Shown: in pieces, positions 1 to 10,964 of the stretch
How the letters are laid out: every line of letters starts with the position of its first letter
Position numbering within the stretch: position 1 is the first letter of the stretch
Origin: Chrysemys picta bellii
Taxonomy: Eukaryota; Chordata; Testudines; Emydidae
Assembly (NCBI RefSeq): GCF_011386835.1
Contig: NC_088791.1
Span: forward strand, 125,774,943-125,838,942
Reading direction: 5' to 3'
DNA: 64,000 nt
Position numbers and translations under genes: made by a program
The notes under the pieces: model-generated
What the model was told of the DNA's origin: nothing
Database searches by the model: none
The model's input: the letters and a program-made list of their open reading frames with translations, nothing else

Positions 1-603
1 TAAGGAGTCCCCAATCACGTAGACCTGCCTTTTCCTGGTGATGGTGCAATTCTCCAGTCTATCCCCTGCTCCCTCTGGCTGCAAGTCCTCTTGATTTCTA
101 TTGTCCCTTGCAATCCTCCGCAACCCATCCCGTATCCTCCTGGGGCTCATATTTGGTGTTGTTATCTCCATTGACTCTTCCCCTCTTCCTATAGGACTAG
201 CTGCTCTTCTCTTCTTCCTTGCCCTCTCACCTTCAGCGACCACCTGCTGTGTCCCTTCTTCATTTTCCAACTTCGCAAACCTGTTCCTGAGCTCTATTTC
301 TCCTTCACTAGCCCGTCTTTTCCTCTGCCTGGTTCTCTTAGTCACATGCTTCCACTGTCCACTTTCCTCACCCAGCAGTCTCCTCTCAGAATTCTTTGGT
401 CCTGCTTCCATCTGCAAGTCTGAGCTTTTTCCTTCAGCCTCCTCATGTCTTTGCTCCATCATCAGCTCGAACCCCCTTCTAAACTCAACCAGAGTTTCCA
501 CCTGCATCTCCAATCCTCTGATCTTTTCTTCCATCAGCTCCATCAGGTGGCACTTAATGCAAACAAAACTCTTTTCAGGTACCCCCTCCAGGATCATGTA
601 CAT
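1..603 (-). CDS. CR1 LINE ORF1 protein, N-terminal part, runs off the window
   Basis: A minus-strand frame is open from the ATG at 603 to the window edge, 201 codons without a stop, so the true 3' end lies outside. The product starts with a Cys-x2-Cys pair (SFVCIKCH, about residues 13-20), followed by a Glu/Met-rich helix likely to form a coiled coil (20-60), a basic stretch (about 95-145, many Lys/Arg), and ends at the edge in VYVIGDSL. That last motif is the start of an SGNH/GDSL esterase-like domain, known from ORF1 of CR1 and some L2 elements. ORF1 proteins of this type bind RNA and accompany the ORF2 reverse transcriptase. An in-frame TAA stands just upstream of ATG 603, so the start is well defined. 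The absence of stops suggests a young copy. Confidence 0.75.
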   Translation of the reverse strand, partial: MYMILEGVPEKSFVCIKCHLMELMEEKIRGLEMQVETLVEFRRGFELMMEQRHEEAEGKSSDLQMEAGPKNSERRLLGEESGQWKHVTKRTRQRKRRASEGEIELRNRFAKLENEEGTQQVVAEGERARKKRRAASPIGRGEESMEITTPNMSPRRIRDGLRRIARDNRNQEDLQPEGAGDRLENCTITRKRQVYVIGDSL

Positions 604-842
604 GCCTTAGCTTCCACATCCAGTCATCCTCATTGTGTCTTCCACTGCTGCCTCTGTATCGGTCATAGCCTTCCCATCTAAAACCTGTTAGTCCGGGAAA
701 CACGAACCAAACCACCACCACCCACAGCAAAACAAACCCCCAACGGGCACCAAAACACCGGCAGACCACCACCCACTCCCTTCACTAGCCTGTCTATTCC
801 TCTGCCTCGCTCTCTTAGTCTCCCCCGCAAACTCCCCTTGCA

Positions 843-1142
843 AACTCCCACTGAAACTCCCCTGTTTACAGGTCTGTTTGCTGGCTTCTGTGCCGCTACA
901 ACTGTCTATGCCGCTGCCTGACTGGCTGGCTACCTTTATAGGGCCTCTAAGCAGAGAAGCCCCGCCCCCTAATCAGAGCTCAGCTTCTCTCCCAGCACAC
1001 TGCCCCTACCAGCCTCCACAGATATAACTACAAAATACAATACACAAAATACAAAAACTTTCTCCTCCAACAGAACTCCCACTGAAACGCCCCTGTTTAC
1101 AGCTCTGTTTGCTGGCTCCTGTGCCGCTGCAGCTGTCTGTTT
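843..1142 (-). repeat. Direct repeat of CR1 5' UTR unit, period 231 bp
   Basis: About 70 bases starting at 843 recur at 1074 with few differences (AACTCCCACTGAAA, CCCCTGTTTACAG, CTGTTTGCTGGCT and TGTGCCGCT are shared). The second copy ends at the presumed 5' end of the element, so it looks like an incomplete outer monomer. Confidence 0.75.
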
Positions 1143-1440
1143 TTAATACAAAAAAAGAGAAATAAATCAGCTCTCCCCTTCCTCTCTCAGATGGGATAAA
1201 TAGACACTAGAGCTTTTACATTCCAATAGCTCATCCAGGAGACAGAGACATCTTACACTCTAATGCTTTTAGACATGCAAGCAGATTTACTTTTGACTTC
1301 TGATTGCATGTTTTATTCAAACCCCTTGTCTTGACAACAAACTGTGGTTTTTGATGCTTCAAATAAAGTTATGTCAGTATTAATAAAGAGGAGGCAGAGA
1401 TTTTAGATGTGTGCTGGCTGTAGTAAGCCTTTTTGAATTA
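1143..1440. other. AT-rich flank, nothing recognised
   Basis: Ordinary AT-rich sequence between the CR1 5' end and a SINE. No coding or repeat signature seen. Confidence 0.5.
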
Positions 1441-1444
1441 TTTC

Positions 1445-1668
1445 TAACTTATTTCACACTCGGAGGCCTTAGTCGGGATAGGGGCCCCATTGTGTTAGCT
1501 ACTGTTCACATGCATAGTAAGAGACACTCCTTACCCCCAAAGAAATTATAATTTATACAGAGAGGTGAAGTGATTTACACAAGATTCACAGAACAGGTCA
1601 ATGACTGAGCCTACAACATAAGTCAGGCCTCCTGATTGCTAGTCCAGTGGCCTACCCACTAGACCATA
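1445..1668 (-). mobile_element. Amniote MIR-type SINE, nearly complete
   Basis: Reading on the minus strand, it begins with a tRNA-like head (complement of CCTACCCACTAGACCAT, 1651-1667), passes the core (complement of AGAGAGGTGAAGTGATTTACAC near 1559-1580) and ends in the tail whose complement is GGGGCCCCATTGTGTTAGCT. The same order is present in the plus-strand copy at 12985-13203, which supports the assignment. Confidence 0.65.
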
Positions 1669-1689
1669 TTGAAATTATACTTTAAGTTA

Positions 1690-1801
1690 TTAATTGTTGT
1701 TATTTATATTACAGTAGCACCTAGAGGCCAGGGTCCCATTGTACTAGGTAGGGTACAGACATATAACAAAGAGACAGTCCGTATCCCCAAAAACCTACAG
1801 A
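1690..1801 (-). mobile_element. MIR-type SINE, tail half
   Basis: The sequence ATTACAGTAGCACCTAGAGG followed by a GGGTCCCATTGTACTAGG block and GAGACAGTCC is the complement of the 3' tail of the SINE family seen at 1445-1668, 10965-11500 and 63928-64000. The head is missing. Confidence 0.6.
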
Positions 1802-2244
1802 ACTTTTCTTTTTATTTGGTTGCATTAATACAAATACTTAAAACAAAATCCGCATCAAGAATTCCCTCCGGTAGGCAACTCACAACTTAAATAACCATCG
1901 TAAAGATTCCAAGGCTTCCAGTGGACTTCTGTTCAAACATTAAAGATCACATTTGCTACTTGAGAAAAATAATTACTGATGTCATGGGTGGTCATTTAAA
2001 GGTAGAATTTACTGAGTTTTCATTTTCTTTTAGGCAGGACATACATTCTATGCACAGTTCACATACAATTAAATAGGGGAATATGGATTTGTGCCACAAA
2101 GACTATCAAGCATGAACACTGGAAAAATATATTAATCGCCTCCAACGTATGTAGTTTTAGAACCCAGTTGGGAACTTATTACTCTAATGTAAATGAGGAG
2201 GAAGAACTCTGAAATCAATTAAATGTACATGCGTATAAAACTAG
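1802..2244. other. AT-rich sequence, nothing recognised
   Basis: No gene or repeat signature seen between the SINE tail and the MITE at 2245. Confidence 0.45.
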
Positions 2245-2421
2245 TACACCTCTACCCCGATATAACACTGTCCTCGGGAGCCAAAAAATCTTACCGCGTT
2301 ATAGGTGAAACTGCGTTATATCGAACTTGCTTTGATCCGATGGAGTGCACAGCCCCGCCCCCCCGGAGCACTGCTTTACCGCGTTATATCCGAATTCCTG
2401 TTATATCAGGGTAGAGGTGTA
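2245..2421. mobile_element. Short TA-flanked MITE (177 bp)
   Basis: The left end TACACCTCTACCCCGATATA matches the reverse complement of the right end with one difference over the first 22 bases. The outer TA on each side fits the TA target duplication of Tc1/mariner-type elements; a TAG on each side is a possible alternative. The interior repeats CGCGTTATA-like motifs and has no coding capacity. Confidence 0.7.
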
Positions 2422-2721
2422 TAGGTAAATTCAGAATCAGGTCCTCCATAAATAAACTGAAGTTCCTTGCTAAATCAATAGGTGACCGGTGACTGAGTTG
2501 TAGAGGAATTACTGCTAAGTGATTGCAATAGAGAAGTCTGTAATAGTATCATTGCATTAGAATAGTGACAGAATTTGTCTTCTGTCAACTGCCTTTATTT
2601 TGCTAATCTATCCAAGATTAAATATAAAATTAACTGGAACCAGTGCTGGCCCAAGATATAGATAATGTTTTCACCCCTCAGCTCGCAGAGAGCCGAGAAG
2701 TGATCCAATTTTTCCCACCTG

Positions 2722-3062
2722 GTATGAACAAAGGAATATAGGAATTGCCAAACTAGATCAGACCTGAGGTCCATCTAGTTTAGAATCCTGCCTCTGACAG
2801 TGGTCCGAAACAGATGCTTTAGAGTAAAATGCAACAAAACCTCACAGTAGGCTGATGTGAGTTAATCTGGCCCCATCAAGATACATAGATATTTAAGAAT
2901 TAGAAATTACCCTAAAACCAGAAGTATAAGGTTTTATATCCTTTCCGATACTCTCTTCTAGCATTATCTATTCTAACTCTGGATATTTTTGTGACCCATA
3001 TAAACTTCCAGTCCCACTTTGAATCATGCTAAATTCTTGGTCACTGTGTCAGTGGTAGTTAA
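2722..3062 (-). mobile_element. Old LINE 3' tail, family B type (L2/CR1 group)
   Basis: On the minus strand this is a diverged copy of the 3' tail seen at 56165-56285 and 62788-63062. Shared landmarks are the GACCTGAGGTCCATCTAGTT block, CCTGTCTCTGACAGTGGTC-like sequence at about 2789-2806 and a region near 2930-3060 ending in TAAATTCTTGG. Divergence is high. Confidence 0.55.
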
Positions 3063-4600
3063 GTCACTTTATTTGTTGCCATTTATGCTCCAATATCTTG
3101 TATTTACGTGAAATGATGACATCTAGGTGCCTGTTTGGCAAAGTACTTCAGTACCTGCTTAATCCCATTGAAGTTGATGAGCCTTCATTATAATCTTCCA
3201 TGATTTGCTGAATCAGGACCCTACAGCTAATCCAAATGAATTTTCACCATCTCAGATTAATAGAAATTAACGAATCACAATGTCTGTTCCATTTATGTGT
3301 GTGTACCAAGTTTGCTAATTTGGAATTTGTGAATATCGGTTGAATTGCTATAGGAAACAGAAGGCTGATTGTTCATGATAGTGTGACCAGATGTTTCAAT
3401 TAAAAAAAAATCCACATAAATGACCCTCTTTAAAAGAGACAGAAGCAAGAAGATTGGTAGGAATTACTAAATGTTGCCATCCTGTCTATTTAACAGAATA
3501 TAATGCACAATTTACTGAGTTATACAATACCCAAATTACATCTTTTGTATGCTTTTGATAATTAAGGGACTGACCTACACCCATTGAATTCAACAACCAT
3601 AGTTATTTAGATGTAATCTATAGTTCTGACATATTTTATAAATAACCACAGATCTTTTCCTGCAGTTGTGTTCAGTTTTTTACTTTAATCATGTTTATAC
3701 CTTTGTAGAAGAATAGCAGAAGGTCTACGTAGTATTCAAATCCCACTTAAATCTTATTTTGAGGGTTCCAGAGAGCCTAAAGTGGTACATATGTCTGATG
3801 CTGGCCCGCTACACAGAGAATACTTTTACCCAATGTCCTTTTTCCTAGGACCTCAATAAGTGTTATTTAATCTCAATATGTCTTCTATTATGGTCACACC
3901 CAGTAAGCATCCTTTTTCTATAACAGGCTTTTCACTTCAGCTGTAACAAAATTAAACCACAGGTAGAAAGCTTCTTGCTGTCTTTGATGGTGCGGTTCCT
4001 CAAAAGCTATTGTACAGCAGTTTTCACCTAATGCCATATGTGACAGTCCCAAATTGAAATAATTTTTCAGTATTATGGTGTATTAATAGAAATTAGCATT
4101 TAGTATGCAAATTTGCAGCATCTTAACATCTTGAGACAGTCAGGATCAATTAGAAAGTTAACCTCAAACCTGAAAAATCAGCTCAGGTTATATCAAGAAG
4201 AATCACAAATAGAAGTAGAAAGTTGAAAAGCATTCAGATGCACTGAAAGGAAAAAAAGATAAGTTATTGTGTCCATTCATGACATGTATGATGAATTTTT
4301 AAAGCAGGCATGGTAAGGAAATTGGTGGCACAGCTGGGTTAATTGAGCATTCTAGAATGTAGATCTAAATTCTAATAAGGGTGAAGAGTCAGTATTAGGT
4401 GCTTTCTAATATTAATGCAGACAATAATGCAATTTATTTTATCTGGCAGTCCTTGGTCAAACAAAACAAATGCTTGTGATTTTATGAGTCCACAATATTT
4501 GATGGGAGGGGGAGTTAAGTCCCAATCATGGAATTATGGGAGAATCTCACCTTAAAAAAAAAGAAAGACGTTTCTAGGTTAGGTTACAGAGTAAGGACTG
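3063..4600. other. AT-rich sequence, no gene recognised
   Basis: No open frame with recognisable product. AATCCCATTGAAGTTGATGA near 3163-3182 resembles an ancient palindromic amniote repeat built around the word CCATTGAAGT, but I cannot set its limits. Confidence 0.4.
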
Positions 4601-4601
4601 A

Positions 4602-6392
4602 AAACATAGAATCATAAAAGTATAGGTCTGGAAGGGATCTTGAAGTCATCAAGTCCAGCCCCCTGCACTGAGGCAGGACCAAGGAAACCTAAATCATCTC
4701 TGATAGGTGTTTGTCCAACCTTCTTCTTTAAAACCTTCAATCATGGGAATTCCACAATCTCCCTTGGAAGATTATTCCAGATCTTAACTATCCTTATAGT
4801 TAGAAAGTTTTTCCTCATATCTAACCTAAATTTCACTTGTTGAAGATTAAGACCATTAATTCTTGTCCTATCTTCAGTGTACATGGAAAACAATTGATCA
4901 CTGTCTTCTTTATAACATCCCTTTACATAACTGAAGACTATCATCAGGTCCCCCCGTAAGTTTTCTTTTCTCAGGACCAAACATGTCCAGATTTTTTTGA
5001 GCTTTCCTCATCAGTCATATTTTCTAAATCTTTTATCATTTGAGTTGCTTTCCTCTGGACTCTCTCTGAGTTGTCCACATCTTTCTTAAAGTGTGGCATC
5101 CAGAATCAGACACTGTAATCTGAACACTGGGGTCTCACCAGAGCAAAGGAGAGCAGACAATCACTCCTCATTTCTTACATACTTTTGTTAATACACCCCA
5201 GAATGACAGATTTTTTTTCTCCACCACCTGCATCACACTGCAAACTCATATTCAATTTTTGATCCACAATAACCCCTAGATCCTTTTCAGCAGTAGCATC
5301 TAGCTAATTATTCCCCATTTTGTAGCCATGCATTTGATTTTTCTTTCCTAAGTGAAGTACTTTGCACTTATCTTTATTGAATTTCATCTTGTTGAATTCT
5401 GACCAATTCTCCCATTTGTCAAGGTACTTTTGAATTCTAATCCTGTCCTTCAAACTGTTTGCAAACCCCACCTCCCAGCTTGGTGTCACCTGAAGATTTT
5501 ATAAGCATATTCTCCATTCCATTATCCAAAGCATTAATGAAAATAATGAATAGTGTAGTCCCAGAACTAGGACTGACCCCTGTAGGAGCCCACTAGATAT
5601 GCTTTCCAGTTTGACAGTGAATCATTGATGACTACTCTTTGAATATGGTCTTTCAACCAGTTGTGCACCCACCTTATAGTAAATTCATCTAGACCACATT
5701 TCTCTAGTTTGCTCATGAGAATATCACATGTGACTATGTCAAAAGTCTTTCTAAAATCAACAAATATAATGTCTACTGCTTCCTTCAAAAAAGAAAACTA
5801 GGTTGCTTTGGCATGATTTGTTCTTGACAAATCCATGCTGGCTATTCCTTATAAACCTATATCCTCTAGGCATTTGCAAATTGATTATTTAATAATTTGT
5901 TCCAGTATCTTTCGAGGTATCAATGGTAGGCTGACTGGTCTATAATTCCTGAGGTCCTTTCTGTTTGCCTTTTTAAAGGTAGGTACTTTGTTTGCCCTTC
6001 TCTAGTCTGCTGGGACCTCACTCATCCTCCAGGAGTTCTTGAACATAATTGCTAACAGTTCCAATATTGCTTCAGCTAGTTCCTTTAGCAACCTAATATG
6101 AATTTAATCAGGCCCTTATGACGTGACTATATCTAACTTATCTATGTTCTTTCTCTATTTTGACTTGCCTTCCTTTTCACTTGTTAATATTAATTCTGCT
6201 GAGTATCTGCTCACTATTAACCCTTTTAGTGAAGACTGAAGCAAAATAGGCATTAAATACTTCAACCTCCTTGATGTCCTCAGTTATTAGCTCTCCTTCC
6301 CTGCTAAGTAGATGACTTACACTGTCCTTTGTCTTTCTCTTGCTCCTAATGTATTTAAAGAACTTCTTATTGCCTTTTATGTACCTCACTAG
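4602..6392 (-). mobile_element. CR1 LINE, 5' truncated, decayed
   Basis: The 3' end is at about 4602, where CATAGAATCATAAAAGTATA and GGAAGGGATCTTGAAG are the complement of the usual CR1 tail. Reading toward 6392, the minus strand encodes successive parts of ORF2 from the C-terminus to the linker before the reverse transcriptase. It stops around 6392, so the endonuclease is missing. CR1 copies are typically 5' truncated in this way. Confidence 0.8.
4741..6389 (-). pseudogene. CR1 ORF2 reverse transcriptase remnant
   Basis: Fragments in several frames follow one another on the minus strand: RYIKGNKKFFKYIRSKRK (6389-6177, linker and start of reverse transcriptase), a palm piece with IIFVDFRKTFD (5788-5567; the Asp of motif A is retained), KMKFNKDKCKVLHLGKKNQ (5489-5304) and the C-terminal LRGDLMIVFSYVKGCYKED to NNLPREIVEFP (4980-4741). 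Stops and frameshifts separate them, so no enzyme can be made. The order matches CR1 ORF2. Confidence 0.8.
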
Positions 6393-8969
6393 GTGTGAAC
6401 CCTATTAGCTCAAAACCCAGAAGGCAAGATAAAAGATCCCTAAATGTATTTTTTATAAAACCTCATGATTTTGTCAGATATGCCTTGTGGTTTTTGATTG
6501 CTTTGAATTGGCAATACTGCACTTAAGTATAAGGGTCACATTTTCAGTCCCACGTTAATGAGGCCTCCACTATTTGTGAGGGCAAAAATGCAGCTTCCGA
6601 AATGGATGACATTTTCTGAAAATCTAACTGTGAATATCAATGGTGAAATCGAAGAGTGAGTCAGGTTTGTTTATGCTTTGTGTATGATTACACCATGAAC
6701 AAATGGAAATTTGTTCACAGCACTGACAAGTCTCACAATTTTATCACAACTCTTGTAATAATTAATATTCTTCTTAAACTCCCAGTCCCTGCAGGCATAT
6801 AATTAGGAGAAAATTTCAGCTTAATTAAAAACAAAAGTGTCTAGTCCTCTTGGGTGTGAAGAAAAGCTTGAAAACATGACCCAAGTGCACATTAATGGCT
6901 GGGCAGGACTTCCTGGTCCACTCCTTTTTAGGGTAGAAGGTAAATGTTCCAACCCTTATTGGTTGTCTAGGGAATGAACTCCATGTTTGGCAAATATACA
7001 AAATATCAAGTATGTACCATACTACACTAGACAAAGTGCAAATGATGAGTGATCCAGTAAGCCATAATGAACAGCATCATCAATTGAAAACATAATGAAA
7101 TGAAAATTTCTCCAAAAAATGGTGTTCCTTTTCTCCCTTCTGACTGCTGACAGTAAGCCAGGGGACACAGCTATCCCAGATCTTAGCATATCCATCATAT
7201 GGGTAAATATGGCATAGCATTTACAATATTTTGGTTTTTCCACTTCTGGTCTTAGCTGAAATTAAGAGGTGCAGATAAATGCCCAAGCATTAAACTTTTT
7301 GAACCTAGAAAGGGCTTAGGGTTTGGTCTGGATTTTCACATGAAGGGTTGGCTACTCTTTTATTTTATCCAGATTGTCTTATTCATCCCGATTGCAGTGA
7401 TAACTCTGCATGGCACCTGCACAATATAACTCAGGAGTCCCTATCAGCAGTGCATCCTTCAGCAGCCAGACATCTCCAATGGACAAACTAGTGTAAAACT
7501 GTTCAGGTCTCAGAAACAGAGAAGTTAATTGCAGAGTTTATATTTATGACCCTCATCCAGAGGATAATTACTACACTTATACAAATGAGAACGAAGCACA
7601 CACTTGAATATAGGTGATATGATGGCTATGCTGATCCTCTTAAATAAAACTGTAGCTATACTATTTTAGAAAGAAAATGAACAGTGTGCCTTTTCATTAA
7701 GGTTATTTTATAATGATGATGATGAACAGGCTTTTTCTAGGAAATATGTTGCCTTTTAACAGATTCTATACTTGATTTTCCATGAAACAGAAACCTATTA
7801 GTAATAAATCTGTAGTTATTTGTAAAGATGTTTGAACAAAGGACACTCATGGACATCGTAAGACCTTTTACATCTCCATGTGAAATTAACTCTGGTTTTC
7901 AAGGACTCTTCTGCTAGATTTTGACCAATTTAATGTAAACATAATAGAGGACAAAAGAAGCTCAGTAGGTATAAAAGGAATGAAACAAGAATGAGAGAAT
8001 GGACGTGAGGAGCGAACAAAGGGGGAGGGGAATCAACACTGGACACAAACACTAAAGCTAAATTACATGACAGAAGATTAAATTATGCTGACAGAAAGAC
8101 AAAAGAGTACCAACATGATAATAGAATGTTCACTTCTGATTGGGTTTCTGAATCCTTCACCCCACCCTTGTGTGGCAGCAACATTCAGAAAACTCAGGCA
8201 TGAATAGGTCTTATCATCAAGACCACACACTGCCCTTTCGGGAATTATCTCTTTGGTCATAAGGAAGGGCTATTATTGACTTCAGTGGGTTCTGGATCAA
8301 GGCCCAAGTGACTACTATGTCTTAGGTAATGGAGGCCAGCTATATGTTTCATTTGAAAACAATGAGGAGAGCTAAAAAGTAGATCTGCCAGCCTAACATT
8401 GTAAGAGCTTTCTAGCTACTGAAAGCCCTGTCTTCATTGGTGAAGTCTTGGCAGCGCCAACTCAGAAGTCTACTCATATTCAGGTGAGGAATCCCACTCC
8501 GGCTGACTGGGGCGCTGATCTCTGCACACCTCTTTGCTAGAGCAGTTCACTCTCCCATGGACAAAAGCGCTATCGGCTCTTTACTATGCACAGACGACCA
8601 GCGCCTCTAGAGAGCTGAAAACTACATCCTTGAAGAATGGAAGAATCAGTGGGAAAGGGAGTCTAATACAGTAAATAAATTCAGCAGTCCATCAATGCAC
8701 TTTCCTCCTTGTCCACTTGATCATAAATCCTTGAAACAGGCTTACTCTCTGGTTTGTCCAGAGTTGCCATAACAATGCACTGGCTTCGCCTGTTTCCTCC
8801 CCACGCTGTGACTGTGTGGCAGCGTTGGAGCCAGTAACTCATGTGGTAGAAGATTGCCCAACCTGTCATTTGGACGGCAGTTTCAGCGCTTAGCCTCCCT
8901 TGATATTCTCTGGTTACAGAACCTGGACATCTAGCTCTGACCTCTGCATACAACAGAAGAAAAGAAAAT
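6393..8969. other. No gene or clear repeat recognised
   Basis: AT-rich sequence. Short open frames are present, the longest about 105 codons at 8681-8998 on the minus strand, none with recognisable domains. TTGACTTCAGTGGGTTCTGG near 8277 resembles the palindromic amniote repeat core. Confidence 0.4.
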
Positions 8970-8970
8970 A

Positions 8971-9362
8971 GTAGAGCTGAGCAAAATTTTTCAGACAAAT
9001 ATTTTATTCACCAAAAAATACAATTTCAGTCAATGTGAAACTATTTGTGAATTTGACCCAAATAATTTTGGCCATTCACAACATTCCAAAAGAGGAGGAG
9101 GAAGCGGTGCTGGTGCTGCAATTGCCTTTCCTCCTGCACCTCACATTAATCTTTGCCCATTGTTTCTAGCACATACTGGGGACATAGGAGAGACCCAGGT
9201 TTGAATCCCTGCTGTGGAACAGACCTGAAACACACTTTTTCGATTCACCACAAATTCCAAACATTTTTAAATTCAGTTAGACCCAAACAGAATGTCTTAT
9301 ACAATTTTTCAGAAATGCCACTGAACCAAAAAAATATAAGTTATTCACCCACCTCTACTTGA
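8971..9362. mobile_element. Possible old DNA transposon with an inserted tRNA-like SINE piece
   Basis: The left end TAGAGCTGAGCAAAATTTTT and the complement of the right end (TAGAGGTGGGTGAATAA) are alike at the start and both sides are rich in AATTTTT-type blocks, suggesting an inverted-repeat element. Near 9185-9220 a GAGACCCAGGTTTGAATCCC piece resembles a tRNA-like B box region. I could not find a convincing target duplication. Confidence 0.35.
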
Positions 9363-10964
9363 TAATCATGGTTTCATTTATTTTTACTGCTAGTTTGTTC
9401 TGAAACTATATACAGATTCCACTATTAACAACAATATCCTGCATCATGTGAGTAGTCCCATGCAATTACAATGGTTTTAAATCCTACCCTGCAACACCCC
9501 TGATACAACAAGGTCTGTCCTAATTAAGGATAATTAGTTGTATCAAATTATATGGTAATATCTGCAGGAGGACACAGGACTAAGTTGATGCATCTGCATA
9601 CAAAATATAATTGGATTTTCCAATAATATAGGAATATACTAGTTAGAAATGGAAAAGACCTACTGGATCATCCAGTCCGTCTGCTTGCAAGGGTGGAATA
9701 CAGTCCCTCGATAATGGTGGAATTTGGCACTTAATTGACGTTGGCCAAAAGGCCAGTAAGGAATACTATGTTAAATGGATTGCAATTAAATGAACAGGAT
9801 AAACTCTCTAGATTTAAATGTAACATGCAGAAGCACTCATTTGTAGTATTAAACCGGAGGAGAAATTCTGAGAGAAATGCAAATGAATGCATTCCAATTA
9901 TCCTATAATGAAAGTTTCTGGCTTAAATAGATCTATTGCTTTAATAAATATTTTGACTATCCTTGGGATTTAATTTTCTGTTCTTAACATAAACTTATGA
10001 TTGGATTATCCATCACAAATGCAATTCAGGTTTCATGATTTACATGGTAAAAATAGGAAATGTCAGCCATGCTGGTTCCCAACTAATGTGAGAGTTTAGA
10101 AAAGAGAGAATATCCAAAATTAAAATGTACTTGGTGCTGTAGCTCACCCAGATTGACCGAATTCCATTTAATCAAACCAATCATTATTCTCCTATCACTA
10201 TTAACAATAATCAATTACAGTATCAAAGCAGAGATGTGAAATGCAAAATGGGAACATTACTCAGCTGCTATACTAGTCTCAAAGGACAAAGGTGGTGACA
10301 TCTATCAATGAGAATTATTACCACTTCTCTAGTGTGTATGACAGACTTTTTTTCTTTGGGGGGGCACTGGAGCTATGAAATTATGATTGTTAGTTCACCA
10401 GCATTATCAGAACAGTTCTGGGGATATTGATATTTGATAGCAAAGAAAGAACCAGAGCAGAAGATTTTCTTGTGTGTGTAGGTCCTACATAAATATTGAC
10501 TATTGTTTTCATTTTTTACAAAATAATTTCTCAGCAACGAAAATGGTACAGTTAATAATAACTAATTAGGCATTCTCTTGGACAGATCATAATTTTTATA
10601 AGCTAAGTTTTGGCATAAACTAATTGACACGTCACTATAAACAAAGATTTTCAATCCCTTTATCCAAAGAGTTTGCAATGAAGAGCCAGGGGATTTTGCT
10701 TGAATAAGGGTTCCGGGATCCAGGCCCCAAAACATCCAAAATTAACCAATCCAGTGTGTTCCAAAACCATTCTCTTGGCATAGGCTGGCGTGCATTGAGC
10801 ACTTCACTCTGACTCCCTAGATTGTAAACCTTCTCATTAGAGCAGAAGTAAAGTTTTGGCTCTAAAACCTGAGAATCTGTTACATTACACACAGAGTGTG
10901 GTTCAAACTCTCCCCTTTTGAACCTCTGCACCCTCACTAAAGTTAACTGGGGCTGCATGAGTGT
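9363..10964. other. No gene or clear repeat recognised
   Basis: AT-rich sequence with only short frames. TGAGTAGTCCCATGCAATTA near 9449 resembles the ancient palindromic repeat core. Confidence 0.4.

Larger units (their letters stand above)
1..1142 (-). mobile_element. CR1 LINE, 5' end (5' UTR plus start of ORF1)
   Basis: The element reads on the minus strand. Its 5' boundary is placed near 1142, where a repeated block stops and AT-rich flank begins. From 604 to 1142 is the 5' UTR, GC-rich with a CCCCGCCCCC run at about 961-970 that could bind Sp1-type factors. A segment beginning AACTCCCACTGAAA occurs at 843 and again at 1074, so the 5' UTR carries a partial second copy of a 231-bp unit. 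Most CR1 copies are 5' truncated, so a copy that keeps its 5' UTR and an open ORF1 is uncommon. The 3' part lies outside the window. Confidence 0.7.

Noticed and set aside
101..610. 169-codon open frame on the plus strand
   Set aside because: It lies exactly opposite CR1 ORF1, which has recognisable motifs on the minus strand; low-complexity Ser/Leu/Cys composition is typical of an antisense shadow.
8681..8998. 105-codon minus-strand frame with a signal-peptide-like start
   Set aside because: MSEKFCSALLFSFLLLYAEV looks like a secretion signal, but no further domain, no splice sites that extend it and no promoter context were seen. Kept as chance.
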